Origin: Campylorhamphus procurvoides
Lineage: Eukaryota; Chordata; Aves; Passeriformes; Dendrocolaptidae
Direction: 5' to 3'
NCBI GenBank assembly: GCA_013396655.1
Contig: WBMV01004981.1
Location: 1,338,038 to 1,402,037 of the forward strand
DNA: 64,000 nucleotides
Shown piece by piece: positions 34,701-48,720 of this stretch. Position 1 is the first letter of the stretch. Each line of letters starts with the position of its first letter. The translations under genes were made by a program, and so were the position numbers. Under the pieces are notes generated by a model. It worked only from the letters and a program-made list of their open reading frames with translations, did no database searches and was not told the origin of the DNA.

Positions 34701-36939
34701 TAATCCATGAGGTTTTTGCATTGGCATTCTCAGAACTGTCAATACTTGTGACAGCTCCACTGTCTGAAGCTGGGAAGAAGCAAGGCTTATTTTATCATTT
34801 TATAGACAGAAAAGTGGAGCACATAGAAATCAGGGGTGCAATTCACAAGACTAAATATAAGCATCTACTGCCATTGTAAACATCTAAAGGTATCCAAAAC
34901 ATCTGCATGGGGCTGGCAGATGTAGGCAGGACCTATACACTCTGTCAGGGCAGAGCTGAAGGCTTGGCAGTATACAAAACAGGGAACAGCAAATGGCTTT
35001 ATGTTAACAAACCTGCATTGCTCTCTGAATGATTGTTCATGGACTAAATATCTACTGCAGGGCAGGAATTTGTAAGCAGGTATTCTGAGAGGTGGTCCAC
35101 TTGTTTTCTTGTCTACACTCCCAAAATATATATAATTGAAGTACCCTTTACGATATCATGTCATGGACATGTCCATTCCATTCTGTCCAACACAGAGCGA
35201 CATTTCGGGGAAAATCAGAATCTGAGAGTTTTCTCAGACTTGGACCTTAATATAATAAAGGAAATACATTTATAGACAACAGTTACTGAAGCTCTATGTA
35301 TTTGTAAATGTGTAAAATGTATTAATTGCAAAAACAACCAAAACCATATGATTTCAAATCTAGGAAAAAAAATTGCAAATTTGGTCCTTCTAAATCCAAC
35401 TCATTTCCTCCCCATAATGTTCTTTATGTAAGAATTTCTTGAGCTTGGGAAGTCCCATCAGGATCAGTTCAGCTTAATATTTCCTCTCCAGCCCATTCAA
35501 ACTGCTGTCTATTAAGTGACTTTGTGGCTTCCTGACACTGTAGGCAGCTTAGCTGAAAATTTGATTAAGCAAAATAATTGCCTGTTGTACAGCAAGAATG
35601 TGAGGTTTTGTGGGAGAGCTGGTTTTTGAGTCATTCATCTCTGTCAGGCCACTGCATTTTGATGCACATTTGAATTAATGTCATTGCTGACAAATCAGTC
35701 CCTGCCCATCCTTTGCTATTATCATGTTTTCCATTGACATTTCTGAGAAAATGAAAAGGATCTTAAAGTTTCTTAAGGACAAGATGCACAGTCCCAATAT
35801 CAGCTCTGAGTGATCTCTAACTACATATCACTAGTAAGGATTTAGCCAATTGAGTTGTTATAGCTTAACTAAAATAGCTCCAGCAAAGTTGGAGGGTATA
35901 TCAGCTTTCAAACAAGATAGGAGATATCTCTCAGTGATGTGGAGAGCAGCTCTCCTCATTGAGTCCTATCCTATCACACAGCATAGCATAACCATAAGTT
36001 TTGACTTGTGAGAAACCCTTGAGTTCAACAGGATGTCAGAGCTGGACACAAAACAAGGATGATGGCTTTTGATTAACTGCTCCCCTAGTGCTGTGTGGGA
36101 CAGAAGCACTCTAGTGCCATGTACCTCTGTAGCTCCATCACAGGGCTGCATTCTCAACTGGCAGCTTGGAACAACTTTTCTCGTTTCACAAGCCAGACTG
36201 CTATTGAATTCATGAACATGAACTCATGTATAAGACCACATAGTCAGTCAAGGAATGGTAGCCAGGAAAGAAATACAGAAGGAGGAAGAAATAGGAAGGA
36301 AGTACCCTGTTGCATCAAAACATAGACATGAATAAAGAGACCACTGTATCATGGCACAATGCCAGTGTACAAAACCAAACAAATTTTGGTTTTTATAGTG
36401 TTTCAGTTGTGAACGAACATCATTCTGTATGCAGTGAAATGTTAGTGTGATTTTCTTGGGTGTAAAACCATTATGTCACACAGTACTTTTCAGTGGTTAA
36501 TATGAAAGTATGTTTTAGTTTTAGGGATCCATTGCCTGACAAGGTATTTCGGTTGACCAAAAGGATGGTTTCAAAACTTGATGGTATAAGTAAGCTAGTT
36601 GGTCTTAATAGTATTATCAACAGGTTTTTCACCTTGACTAACATTTGAAATCTAGGTTCAATTATTAGACTATTATTATTATTAGATTTACAAATACAGA
36701 TGACACTTCATCAGGAGAATTGAGAATGAGAAAAAATATGGTAGAGTGTTCCAGCTGAAGTCAGTAGTTGACCACCAGTGTCTGCACTAGTATCAAGCAT
36801 CAGTGGATAACATACACATACTTTTGTGTGATCTGTAGTCTTAGAAGATTAGGAATTTTGAAATCTCGTCCCTGAATAAACATCGTATTAGAAATCCTGA
36901 GATCACTAATAGAGATAAATAAGAATAAATTTCAGAATA
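28791..36939. other. Unique AT-rich DNA without recognised genes
   Basis: No recognised exon or RNA gene. Simple-sequence tracts occur at 30800-30840 (T-rich with G) and 33034-33068 (GATATA-like). Minus-strand frames at 29437-29793 (118 codons), 30003-30251 and 30990-31304 lie upstream of the RT fragment. They do not show gag or protease motifs that I can recognise, so I leave them unassigned. Confidence 0.5.
33034..33068 (+). repeat. (GATATA)n-like short tandem repeat
   Basis: Imperfect repeats of agatagatatagacatagat. A simple repeat with no sign of function. Confidence 0.6.
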
Positions 36940-37295
36940 CCTTGGAAGATCACAGGAAAAAGAGGCTAGAAGGGGCTTTCAGAGATCATCTACTCACTCA
37001 CTCCCCTCAAGGCAATATAAACTATACCTGTGACATTCCTGAGAGACACTTGTCTAACCTGTTCTTGAAAAAAAACACAATGGCAGAGATCCTTCATCTT
37101 CCTTAGGCTGTCTATTCCAAGGCTTAATGAGAAAGTTTTTCCTAATGACTATCCTAAATCCCCTTTGCAGAAATTTAAGCTTATCAATTTTGGCCCTATC
37201 TACCAGGGGCATGAAAAACAGATTATTCCCTGCCTGTATGAACACACTTAAAAATTATGAAAATTTCGGGCTTCATTTCCCTAATATAGACCTTG
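36940..37295 (-). mobile_element. Old L3/CR1-like LINE remnant, 3' region
   Basis: Read on the plus strand the block contains, in order: a 'ctagaaggggctttcagaga' segment, 'cattcctgagagacacttgt', 'ctaacctgttcttgaaaaaa', 'tctattccaaggcttaatga' and 'gaaagtttttcctaatgact'. This is the reverse complement of the 3' end of old amniote CR1/L3-type LINEs, so the element lies on the minus strand. Divergence from the typical pattern is much higher than for the other CR1 copies, implying an insertion well before the avian CR1 bursts. The plus-strand frame at 37127-37348 is its antisense and not a gene. Confidence 0.7.
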
Positions 37296-40200
37296 TAATT
37301 TCAGGAAGTAAAAGGAGACTGGTGAGAAAAGAAGTCAGGAAGCAGTAGAGACCAAGTGTCTAGGTATAGGATTTCATACCTATAAACTGCTATATGCATG
37401 TATAAAAGTGTTGTATAATGGATGTGCATTTTATGGACTAAGGTGCTAGAAATCAGTGAGTAGGAGTGCAGTTTAAGACTGCAAACAGCCATGGGAAAAC
37501 TTCTGATTTTGACAGGGATCGTATCAGGACCATAAAGGTAAAACTTGTCAGTGGGTCTTGGTCATCTGCCTCAAAGGCTGCTTCTGATGTCAGTTTCATT
37601 TTGCAAAGTGGCAGTTAGCTTCTGACTTTTTTTTTGAGGTCTTGGGAGGAGGGCAAATATGACATAGAGAGAGATTATTTTGATCACATTGGGTAATATA
37701 TAAGCTACATCTCCATTAGCAAAGTAATTTGGACCAGTACGTGCAGTCTGATAGGGTAAAACATCTGCTGCTGAGGACCCCATATCCACACTCTCTGCAT
37801 TTCAGAGAGGTTGAACCTAGACTAGCTGTGGCACAAGCCCAGGGACTGAATGACTACAAGCACTGTATGTGAACTTCTGGAGAATGCCCCTTGGGTTAAG
37901 TTCACCCGACAGGAATACAGCTGATGCGTGGCAGGGTGTGATGTGAACCAAGTGAACCAAAGCCCAACAAGTGAAGACAACTAGGAAATCCACTTTGAAA
38001 ATGCAGTCTTGATTTGAAATAAAATACTAATTTCTTTCTAGCTCAAGGAAGTGCCAAGTTTTGCTCTGTACACCATTTCAACAGGCAATGTCAGAGGTTA
38101 ATTTGATGTTAAGCCTCAAAACTGTGCCCCCAAAAAGAAATAGTTTCCCTAAACAATACAAGCTTCAATCTGTGGGACAGTTTTCTCTTTAAATCCCTGG
38201 ATTTTCAGGGCCAGATAGTATATATTCTGCAGCCAGTATGTCTATTTAAGGAGTTCCCATTCTACTCTTTCCTCCCAGCCACTGCTTGATCCCTCATTTT
38301 TACTTACATACTTCTTTATGATCTGTGAACTTGATCTAGATGCTGAAGGGCAATAGGAGAGCAGATCAAAATGGCCTGAGTGCAGAGACAGCAATTACAT
38401 CATTATCACAAGTGAAAAAAGAGTTGTGGTCCTCAGTCTCAGGAAATGATGGACCTTGCCAACAAATATCTGTCTGAACCATAGGACTGACAAACAGCCC
38501 TTGATTCTTCTGTAATTATTTTCTGCTGCCCCCTAAAGTGAGTATATTGCTTAAAGAGGGAACAGAGTGAGGGAGACCGCCCGAAAGGATTGCTTTTGAA
38601 GGATAGAAAAGAGAGGAAGAGCAGTGTGGGTAATGAGGAGAAAACTAAAGGAGTCTAGGCAAGATGGTGAAGCCTTGGTAAGGATTTTAGTGTTGACTAC
38701 AGAAAACAGAAAGGAAAGTCATATAATGGAGGCTACCCAGAAGCAGCCTCTAGCCCTTTGCTGCTTTTCTGGTATTTCTTCCATTGTTCATAGTTGTACA
38801 GTCATTTGAGCCAGAACAGAGAACAACTTCTTTTGCCATACTCAGTTTTAGCCAGGTCAGTGTCCTGGTCTGCTTCACTGTGTGGAGAATGGAGTTCAGG
38901 AGAAGCAGCAGAGGGCCACCTGAGCCATCACAGCCACCTGAAAACCTCTGTGTAAGGTTTGAGTAGACAAAAATGAGCAAAACACAAGCCAGACTGACTG
39001 AGATGAACGACAATAAGGTTATTCATCCCTGTGGTCTGGAAAGCACTTAGCATGATTTAAAATGAAAGAAATGTCCAAATATAGAGACCTGTCTTGATCT
39101 CACTGGACACAAATCTCTTTTAAAGGCAGGACGCAATTAATTTTACCTGACTTCAGTTATCTAAAAGTTAAATATCTAAGGCAGTCACCACAGGCTCCCT
39201 CTGTATTCCATCAGGACAAATAGGTATTTCCAGAGTGTGATTGATCCCTCCTTAAGGTGGATGTCTGACAGAGGTCACATAATTTTCTTTCTGAATGTGC
39301 CAATTTATCCCCATTGACTAAAAAAAAAGAAGCAGGGTAGCTAACTCAGACTTTGATGACGAATTTTTAGGTATGTAAAAGTAGGTGAGTTGAATCCCAT
39401 CTTAGGAAGCTTCACCATCAGGGTACCACTGCAGAGTCATACACATTGTGTTTCACATACATGGCCAAAGCACTAAGTAGCCTGCATATAAATAAGGCCT
39501 CGTGGGTCAATGAATGACAAAACTCCATTACTCCAGGGGAGTAGGAGTCAGTCAATAATGAGAGACTACTTTTGCTGCCTGAGATGGCCTAATAATTCTT
39601 CCCACCATGAACTTCTGATTTGTGATCTACTTTTTTACCAAGATCTTTATCTTGGAAAAAAAAAAAAAAGGAAGGGTTGATCTAGGTGTGAGTCATCTCA
39701 GTGCCTCACCAAACACAGCAGCAATTTGAACTTTTTAAACAGACACAGTGGAACAGACATTATGATTTAATAACATAATAGAAATCATTGCAATCAGGTA
39801 TATACTTTAAAAAAGCTTTTTTTAAACGTGTGTGTGAGAATTTCCTTGTTTATTCAGTTGTGGCATTTCAGCCTATAGACAACCATTCTGTTCATCTGTA
39901 AATATTTTATTACATGCCATTTATTTCTGCAATGCATAAATACTTTTGTCATGCTCCAGTCAGGTTCTGTCATGATGAGAACAAGAGTTCAGTTCATTTT
40001 TTCCCCATAAAACTGAGTATGTTTACCAACAACCTATAAGTCTCCTGAATCCAGGCACTATGTAAAATTTCCTTGGTTTCACTACTGTCCTCGCTAATGT
40101 TTAGATCAATACACATCACAGTTTGCTATACCAAAAAAAGTCTCATCTTGAATCCTGTCAGTGTGCCGATGCAACATCACCTTCTGTGTCACGAGGTGCC

Positions 40201-43200
40201 CCACTACAGTGGGTCTGTGATATTGCAGACTCAGTGTCCTAAGAAGACAAAGGACATGAACATACATAAATGATGCACAGTACACTTCTTACTCTAGATG
40301 TTTAGCTAAGCATTAAAATAATAATAAAAAAAAGGCAAAACAATATTTGTCTTATCTTTAAGTAGCAGATATTTTACCACGGAGTTCCTTCATGTATAAA
40401 TGCACCCACACTAAATCACATCCAGTGTAACTGGCATTTAGGTATCAGACTCCCAAATGAAAGGAGTGTCATGGACCTATTGTCTTACCCAGGAGAATAA
40501 AAAAATTACTGCGTGTTACTCAGATAGCTAGCAAATTGTGCCAAGCTCACCAGGAGCTATAGTAGATGTTACTATCTGTAGGGAAAAAATAAAAAGGAAC
40601 AAACTGGGGTAAAAATTTCAGTGAGCAGGTCCAGGATAATTTTTCCTCTTGTGTTTTTTTGGGGATGTTTTGGGGTCTTTTAAGTCACGAAAACCAATCT
40701 TTGCTCAGGAAATAGCATTTTTTGTGTACATGTGATGAGTTTGTCTTTTGATAGTTTTTCTCTTTAATTAGAGTTTGGCTCTATCACAACAAATGGCATT
40801 TATTTTCTTCTGAGCAAAGAGCTAGACGTGATATAATTAGAAATACTTTAGCTGACCTTTCATAAACCATGAACCCCAACAAAATTGTTCAGAATCACAT
40901 TAAAAATGGTCTTACATCTTTTGTGGGTACAGACAAGATTACAGGATACTTTTATTTTAGAATAATTACACGGTGACCTTCAGCGTTATTTGCAAAGGTC
41001 ATATTCTCTTCACATACCCTTGATTTCCTTTCAGTTTTCCCTTTTGTCCCACCAGACATAAATTTAGCAAAGAAAGAAGAAAGACAGAGTATTTTTTCTG
41101 TGGTTGAAGACTGAAGAAGATAGTTCAAAGTCCCCATAGGCACTCAGAGGGCTGTGGGCTATGATAGGCTATTTTCTACCATTTAGCTCCTGTATTATCA
41201 CTACTCCTTTTTCTTCATTATTCTCCACTTATCACATGCAGCATCACTACAGAGCCCAAATAGAGAGTTGTAATTACCCAGCTGCCACCTGATAGTACCC
41301 CTTCTATCATCTTTATCTCACAAGGCCTTGCTGTTTCATCATTGGATAAAACTTGCCCATGGCAATGCCTGTGATAGCACATCTCAGAGATACATTTAAA
41401 GTTTACTCATTTATCGCAGAAAAATGCTGAACCCATGCAATTATTAGATACACTTGCCAATTTATTTGTTCAGTAAGGCTACTTTAACTCCTTTTTTATC
41501 AGCTATTTGTTCTGTTCTTCTTGAAAACACTGAGGTCACCACTGGGCACCGAGGTGAAATAGAAAATTTCTCAGCCATCCAGGCTGAAGACAGCCTAGAC
41601 ACACTCATTGATAAAAACAGACCTATGCTTTTCCTGGCTATGTGATGTGGAATGCCTGTATTTTGTGCATATTTTTTTCTTGTATCACCCCACAAGACTA
41701 ACTTGTGGGTCACGTGACTTGAGCATCCCATGCTTCCAAAGTAGATTTCATGCACTGTGCCACGACTGTCAGGTCCAATCCAGAAATACCACATTTGGGA
41801 AATAAGTAATCTGCTGACAAGCGTAAAAACCGAGCGTAAAAATGTGAGGACATAATATTAAATGTATCCAGATGCAACTGCTCTATGAGTAGTCTGCATC
41901 TGCTCTGGCCAGCATGTCTGAGTTTGATATTTTAAATTGGTATTTTGCTCTAGGATAGATGCACGTTTCCTGTCCTTCAAAGAGAAATAAAATATAGGAA
42001 ATGGGAGAACTGAGAGTAAATGAGAGTTAAAAATAAATTTTTTTCCCAAAATTTTCAAATCACATTTACAGTATAGCAGCAACAACACTTCCAGCTGAGT
42101 CCCATGCCAATGTGCACTATGGGGAGCCCAACAGAGCTCCCAGGTTACTGTGTGAGATTCTCACCCATTTTACCTGCGCAGGGGGGTCAGATGGCCTAAA
42201 TTTGGGCCGTGCCACTGATTTGCTCTGCCACCTTGGGCAATGCATGGTGAAGGCATGGTGAACAAAATCAGCACAGGCACAGCAAAAAGCATATCCCAGT
42301 AACTCTTCAGGATTCTCTTGAATCAGCCAGCTTCACCGAAGCTTGGCTCAGGCATGATCCTTTCTCCGTGCAGGAGGGTCCATGTATGTCTCTGGTTGCA
42401 TTCCATTGTCCCCAAAGCAGGGAAGGCAAAGCAGGGTGAGCCCATCTGTCTCCATGCACATCCAGGTACCTTAGGTTGGTCTCACCCCGGTACAGAGGTG
42501 ATTGCTCCTTTCTTGATTCCCAAATGGCTCAAGCAGGAGCAGAGCAACACAACATAGGAGTTAATAAACTTGGCTAGATCTGAGCAGGCTCTGCATCCCA
42601 ACATCCATAGTTTATCAGCCACCTGGATAAACCACCCACGGGTAGTTGAGAGTTGTTGGTAGAACACAGAACCTATGAACGGGAGTCAGAGAAGCCAGAA
42701 AACTGAGAAGAGTGTTACCAGAGTCAGTCAGTGGCAAATCTGGAGAAGGAAGGTATGGCAGAGCTGCTGCTCTGTGAGGGCATTTCTTCTCAGCCAGCAA
42801 GAGACATCTGCCTTCCTATGGACTTCTGCTATGGGATGTTACTTCTGAAGCTGGGGGCTTCAGCCAGGACAATCCTCTCTGGAAGCAGCTCTAGTAGGAA
42901 CTTCCCTCCTCTCTTTGCTGTTGCTGACATCAACAGCCCTATGCTTTGAATGTTCCCTAGGGAGTGAAAGGTCTGCCATCATGTTCTCACCACAGTAACT
43001 TGAAGAAGTATGAAAGTAATCAACCTATTTAATTTTTATTCCATATTTTAAAAAATCTGACTTGTGCACATCTCAGTTTCTGATTTAAATGGCAAAATCA
43101 CAACATTTCCTTGTTCTGGGGTAAACTGCTTTGAGACCTGCTCTCATTACCAGGATCACTTAGGCTAACCACACTGTTCTGGCACTGCAGAGGGAAAGGG

Positions 43201-44583
43201 GATCTTGGAGATGTTCTGGAGGTGATTGCCTGAGATGCCCTCTGTGAGATAAACACCACTGAGTCTTCTATTCACCTTCCAAACACTACACATGCACCAC
43301 ACCCTTCAGAGAAATTCAGGTAGCTTCAGACTTAGGGTGTTCATGAGAGAGGCCTGAAAAGGTTTCACAAAGCTCCCACCCACCTGAAAAAAGAGAATGC
43401 CAGATAATTAGTGGAAATTGGCATTGAGTATTGGCTCCATAAAGTATGTTAGAGTTATTTTCTCCCAGCCCTCAAATACCTCTGAACAGTGTTTGCGTGC
43501 ATCCTGACACAAAATTACATACCATATCATGAATTCTTAACTAATACTTTATTGAGTTTGCATGCATTTCATAAATTTTTATTACTTCTTATCGCTCAGC
43601 ATTTTAGTACAGAGGTTACTATGGTAGTTACTAAAGAAAACCCAAACTTGAATCTATTGCTCTTTTAAAAGTAGTACTTTTAATTAAGCAGTGAACATGT
43701 AGCTGAAACCATGTGCCATGCAGTGAACAGTTGGCTTGTATAATTGTGTAAATGCTGACAGAGAGGCTGAGCAGCTCACAAGCCCTAAAAGGCCTTTATT
43801 GCAGGTACAGCAGTCATTTTACCATATAACATAGTTAATATTCAGGAAATAAAATTATTAATATTATTTAAATATTTGGCTCCATTTAAGAAATTTTAAC
43901 TTTGAAAAAGAGCTGAACCAGATGCTGGCTTTTTTCAGTGAGCCAAAACCAGCATATGGCTTTCCAGATCTGGCTGCTCCCCCAACTAGCACCACATATT
44001 TTTCTTTTTGAGGAAGGCAAGCCCAAGAGGTAGCATGTTTATCCTCTCAAAGCAAAGCTCCTCAGGATCTCAGCAGCAGGACATTTGCCTTTTCTTGCTT
44101 TCTGACTACTACAAAAGACCTGGAGAAGTTTGTCATTCAGGCTGCTGAACTACAGGACTAACTGATGGTGAGGAGCAGATTGATAGTTCCCCTCATTTCC
44201 TCCCATGCATAGAGAGCAGGATGGGGTTTTTCCAGATATGAAAAGGTCTAACTCGTTCTCCCCTTGCCAAGCGTGTATTTGCCTATGTGGGATTAGAAAA
44301 ATGTTCTGTGGAGACAGAGGAGCTGGTTTATGTTCCCTCTCCAGATTCATGGAGGAGAGGAGAAGGGAGCATCACTTTCTGACTCCCTCAGACATGCTTT
44401 GCAGCTGGGCTTGTAATTCTATGGCCCAGAAAAAGAAACCCTTGCAAAATTAACCCCACAAGAAATCCACTTTCGGTAGCACTCCTGGCTCCATCAGCCC
44501 CCTACAGACCCACTAAATACTCACATCTCAGACCTTGGGGGTCAGTCCCTTTCTTGCTGCTCACTGGGGGTTTCACTAACAAT
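37296..44583. other. Unique AT-rich DNA without recognised genes
   Basis: No recognised exon, RNA gene or repeat family over 7 kb. A poly-A run occurs at 39655-39670. A palindromic GTCACGTGAC is at 41709-41718. At about 42205-42245 there is a faint resemblance to a SINE core ('ctctgccaccttgggcaatg'), too short to call. Confidence 0.5.
41709..41718. promoter_or_regulatory. Palindromic E-box (CLEAR-type) motif
   Basis: GTCACGTGAC is a perfect 10-bp palindrome around CACGTG, the preferred site of MiT/TFE and USF family bHLH-ZIP proteins. It contains a CpG in otherwise CpG-poor DNA. A single site can occur by chance, so function is uncertain. Confidence 0.3.
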
Positions 44584-44729
44584 GGAGTCGTGAGCCCTAG
44601 AGGTATTTAAAAGATGTGTAGATGTGGCCCTTAGGGATGCAGTTTAGTGCTGCACTTGGTAATGCTGAGTTAATGGTTGGACTCTATGATCTTAAGGGTC
44701 TTTTCCATCCTAAAAGATTCTATGATTCC
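44584..44729 (+). mobile_element. CR1 LINE, 3' end fragment
   Basis: The segments 'ctagaggtatttaaaagatg', 'tgtagatgtggcccttaggg', 'gttggactctatgatcttaa' and the terminal 'aaagattctatgattcc' follow the 3' end of a CR1 subfamily closely. It is 5'-truncated to about 146 bp. It is the least diverged CR1 here by eye, so probably among the youngest. Confidence 0.88.
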
Positions 44730-47700
44730 AAGATTAAGTACTGCGTAAATCACGGCACAGTGCTGGTACATACTGTTCGTGCCGCAGGAGCACTGGATTC
44801 TCTCTTCTCGTAGATAGCCCAGGCTTGGGCTATAGTGCCCCAGACAGTTAAGAAGACAGTGTAAGTATGCCCCAAAGAGATGGAGCTGAGATATAAATAA
44901 CAAATGCCAACATCCACCCTGCTCCACAGGCAAAAACTCCAAAACAACAGAACAAACAACCCAAAACAAAACCAAAGAAGGGGTTGGGGAAAAAGCTATA
45001 GAAATTATGAGGATTCACAATTGTACACTTATAGTATACTCATAGAGACCAAGTCACTAATATGCTGGTTCCACACTTAGCCAGCTCTACATATGTAAGG
45101 TTTGACCTCATGAGGGTCTAAGACCAGGGAGCAGTGCCCAGGGCATTGACACTGCTGTGTAGTTAGTGCCACAGACACACATTACAAAGGCTCTCTCACA
45201 AGCTTTGCTTTTGGTTCTGCTGAAATAAATCTTGTTCTTACCTAGATAATCAGGGCTTTTTTTGAGGTCTTTGGGAGGAGGTGTGAGGGATGCCTTTGTT
45301 GTTTTTATTGGTTTTTTCTAAAGGTCCACTAAACAGGTGGAATTGAGCCCTCAAATCAGAAATAAGCATGTGTTTGGTCAAAGCTTTATTCAGCAAAGCA
45401 TTTACAAATATGCTGAAACTTAAGCATAGGCCTTGCATTCTCTTCACTGCTGGGCCTGATATAGAGGACATCCATTTGCATACACAAGGGTGTAAGGTCT
45501 TAAAATAAATTAATTGTGTAAGATGTTCAACTTGAGTCAAGTCCAGAGAGGAGACAGATCAATAGCTGATGTTTAATATAGAACTTCTTGTTTGGCATTG
45601 TTTCTGAACAGCAGAGGAGAGGAAATCCAGACTGCCTTAAAGTTGCTCCAGAAAGAATAAATCAACCCCTCCATCTGTGTAATATTCCTTGCATTTCTGA
45701 ACTCCTGACAGAAAGGGCTTTTTCACATATTCATGAATGCATGTGTGTATGTATTGATATATATATAATAATTTCTATTATGATGTTTTGGAATGAGAAA
45801 TACAGGTTTAGAGTCATATACAGATCTAGGTCTTGGTAAACATGTCTATACTAAAAATCCACAGTTTAATTTTGCCAAAGCAACACATTTTCCAGGCAGA
45901 AACTTGGGCAATTGATGCCCAGGTGAGAGGAGAATTCTATAGTATTAAATTACTTCACACCACAGAGGCATCTCAGTCCTGATGACAGGTAGATAATTTT
46001 TTTGGTCCAAAATGATGAAAATGGGACAATAACTGCATCTTCTTTCATAACAGTGTAAAGGTATTGCCATTATTGCAAGAATATCCTGAGAGTTCAGTCT
46101 TAAGAACTGAGGGTGTGCTCCGGAAGAAGAGAGTTGTTACCAGTGACATTAGAGTTTATGAAGAAGGAGACGAGTTATTTTTAGAACATCTTGTACATGT
46201 TTCTCTCCCAAAATAACATGCCACATAACCTATCACAGTTGTTTTCCTTCTTCCTTGTTACTGGGAGTATCCAGAGTGATCTACCACAGCACCACGCCCT
46301 GTAAGACCACAGAGAGAGATGTAATCAATGCCCCATGACACATACATCCTAGACAGAGAAAACAGGGGCAACGTGAGCAGAGGACAGGGAGATGGTGTAA
46401 TGCCGAGGCTAAATCAACAGTAAAGATCTGTCACCCAGCCTGATCTCCCACATCTCCTAAGCTTCAGACCAGCACTTTAAAAGAAAAGCTTGGTTTCTCT
46501 CCTTGCCCTTCTTAGACCTTCTGCTCACATTTTGCGGATGCCTGTAGATTGATTCAGTGACTGTTGTACTGATCCAGTTGAAAATACTCTAGGTTTGATA
46601 GCAGAGCTTCCACAGCCACGTAGGGAAATGATGGGGTGGACATTCTCCTGTCCATCCCTTTCACAGAAGAAAGAATCTCTCAGACCAACAGAGGAAAACA
46701 TCAGCACTGTGTGCATGACTGAAATAATATCAACACTGATACAATACTGGCCTTCAGCATATCTTCATGGTGTCTGCTTCATGTCTAGCTGAAATGCAGC
46801 CCTTGATGGATAAAAAACATGAAGCAGGACCATTGCTCTTTTTTAAAGCAGGACACTGCTTGCACTGGCAGGAGAAAGGTTCATGTTACAGTAAAGAGAG
46901 CCCACTTGGCCAAAGGAAATTCCTTAGAACTGTATCTTTAAAGGGACCATATTCTGCACTGTGGATTAGGGCCTGAGGCTAATTCAGCAATCTGGCCAGA
47001 AACCAGCTCCTCAGAAACAAACACAGACACCACCTACACCTGTGAAAGAATAAGCTAGGAAGCTTCCCCTCAAAGGAGATAACAAAAACACAGCAGAAGG
47101 TTAGTCTCATATCTTCCATAGGAGATAAACATTGTTGAAGTAGATACTTCACAGCTCTCGGATTTATCAAGGCTAGCTACAGAAATGGCCTTTCACATAA
47201 TATTTTACCTGGAATCAGAAATTACAAGAACTTTATGGATGGCAGGCGTTCAGGTGGGTAATTTTTTGGAACTTTGTAAATGTTGGCTTCAGGCACTTGT
47301 AGAGTTTCAAGCTAGTTAGACATTCCAGGGTATTTACTGGTCCCTACTGATAACCTTGAATCAGTGGGTCATATTTTATTCTGGTAGAAAGGCCTTTTTT
47401 TAGTCAACAGATTCTGTTCTGATTTCTTTCTGCAACATCATGGGAATAACTTTGTATTATTTCAGTTAATTATCATGTTAGCAATGCTAGCTGCTCCATA
47501 AATTCCAGGCTTGTCTATAGTGGCCAAGGTATTTATAATGCAGGCTCTCCAGTACAGTAGTTGATTTTAACGCTAAATTACGCATTTTTGTAAGCAGCTT
47601 TCCCCTCAGTACTCACCCACTTTAAGGAGTGTTAGATGAATACCATTCAGTACTGCTTTCAGACAATAAAGCCTGGTCTTACAGGCTCTGCCTTCACTAC

Positions 47701-48479
47701 AATTTTAGCTGTGTCAGTCAGAATCAAATAGCAGGCAAAGATGGAGGAGGAAAATGTTAGCCAGGACTGATCCCATTAACTGCAACACTTCTTGCTTGTT
47801 GTAAGCCCAGCCTTACCTGCTTACAAATTACTGATTTTTTTTCCTAAAACTTAGTTTATCCGTATATTCATTAACTGGGAGCTGTCATTTTTCAGAGAAA
47901 ACTGTTTTCACTAACATGGTTACCCCTCTAAAGTAGATAGTGGTGGATGTGTTTTTCCTTTTTGTCTATACTGGATAGAGTTTTATAACAGATCACAGTT
48001 TAAACTCATGAAACTGTACAGTCTCAAGTCCCTTCCTCAGTCATACACCCCTCTAGCAGTTCGAAGGACAAAATTTCAAGGGTTTCACTAGCTTCTTCTG
48101 TCAGTCTAGCAGAAGTTTGCAAAATTGTTTTGAAAGCATTTGTCTTTACAACAGATCTAAAGATGCCTGATACTTCAGTAATCTGGTAAATAGCAAATAA
48201 AACTCTCAGGCATACTCCCCTGGTACTTCCACTACTTTGAAAGACAAAGGCAAATTGACTGCCAGATGAGAGTTCTCCAGTACATAAATCCTTGTCTGCA
48301 AAGCCACAGAAACTTTGCACAATGCCTTTATCTTTCCTCTCTTTGACTGTGGTGATATAATGGGGACACTGTGTTCAAACAGCTATTTGCTGGAAAAACT
48401 GCAAACACTCCAAAAATTAAACCTAGTACAATTGCATTCAGGCTAATGAAAGCTGGGAATGTAACAGAGGTGACGCTCT

Positions 48480-48720
48480 CCATCTTCACGATGAGGGTGT
48501 ATTATGGGACCTGTCATTCCACGGCACTCCTGGCTGCCAATCTACTGTAGGGAACAGTGCTAACAATACCCAGCGCCTTCCCGACCGTGGGGTTTGTGTC
48601 ACGAAAGGGCAGTAGGCTGACGAACAGGGAGGGCCAGCCGGGGGAGAGCAAGCGGGAACACATGATGCCACTTGAGCAGGGCTAACATCTTGAGCCTCTC
48701 TGTCTTGAGCCGTGGATAAC
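48480..48720. promoter_or_regulatory. Small local CpG cluster
   Basis: About 240 bp with noticeably more CpG and G+C than the flanks, including cccagcgccttcccgaccgt and neighbouring CG dinucleotides. It could be a small orphan CpG island (alternative or lncRNA promoter, or enhancer) or a decayed GC-rich insertion. No gene is visible on either side. Confidence 0.3.

Noticed and set aside
37127..37348. Plus-strand 73-codon frame
   Set aside because: Antisense to the minus-strand L3/CR1 relic.
42205..42245. Faint similarity to a MIR/CORE-SINE core
   Set aside because: Only about 40 bases resemble it by eye, with no flanking SINE parts; indistinguishable from chance without a library search.
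45060..45242. Possible LTR 3' part with an AATAAA-type signal near 45225
   Set aside because: No LTR ends, target duplication or matching body sequence could be found.
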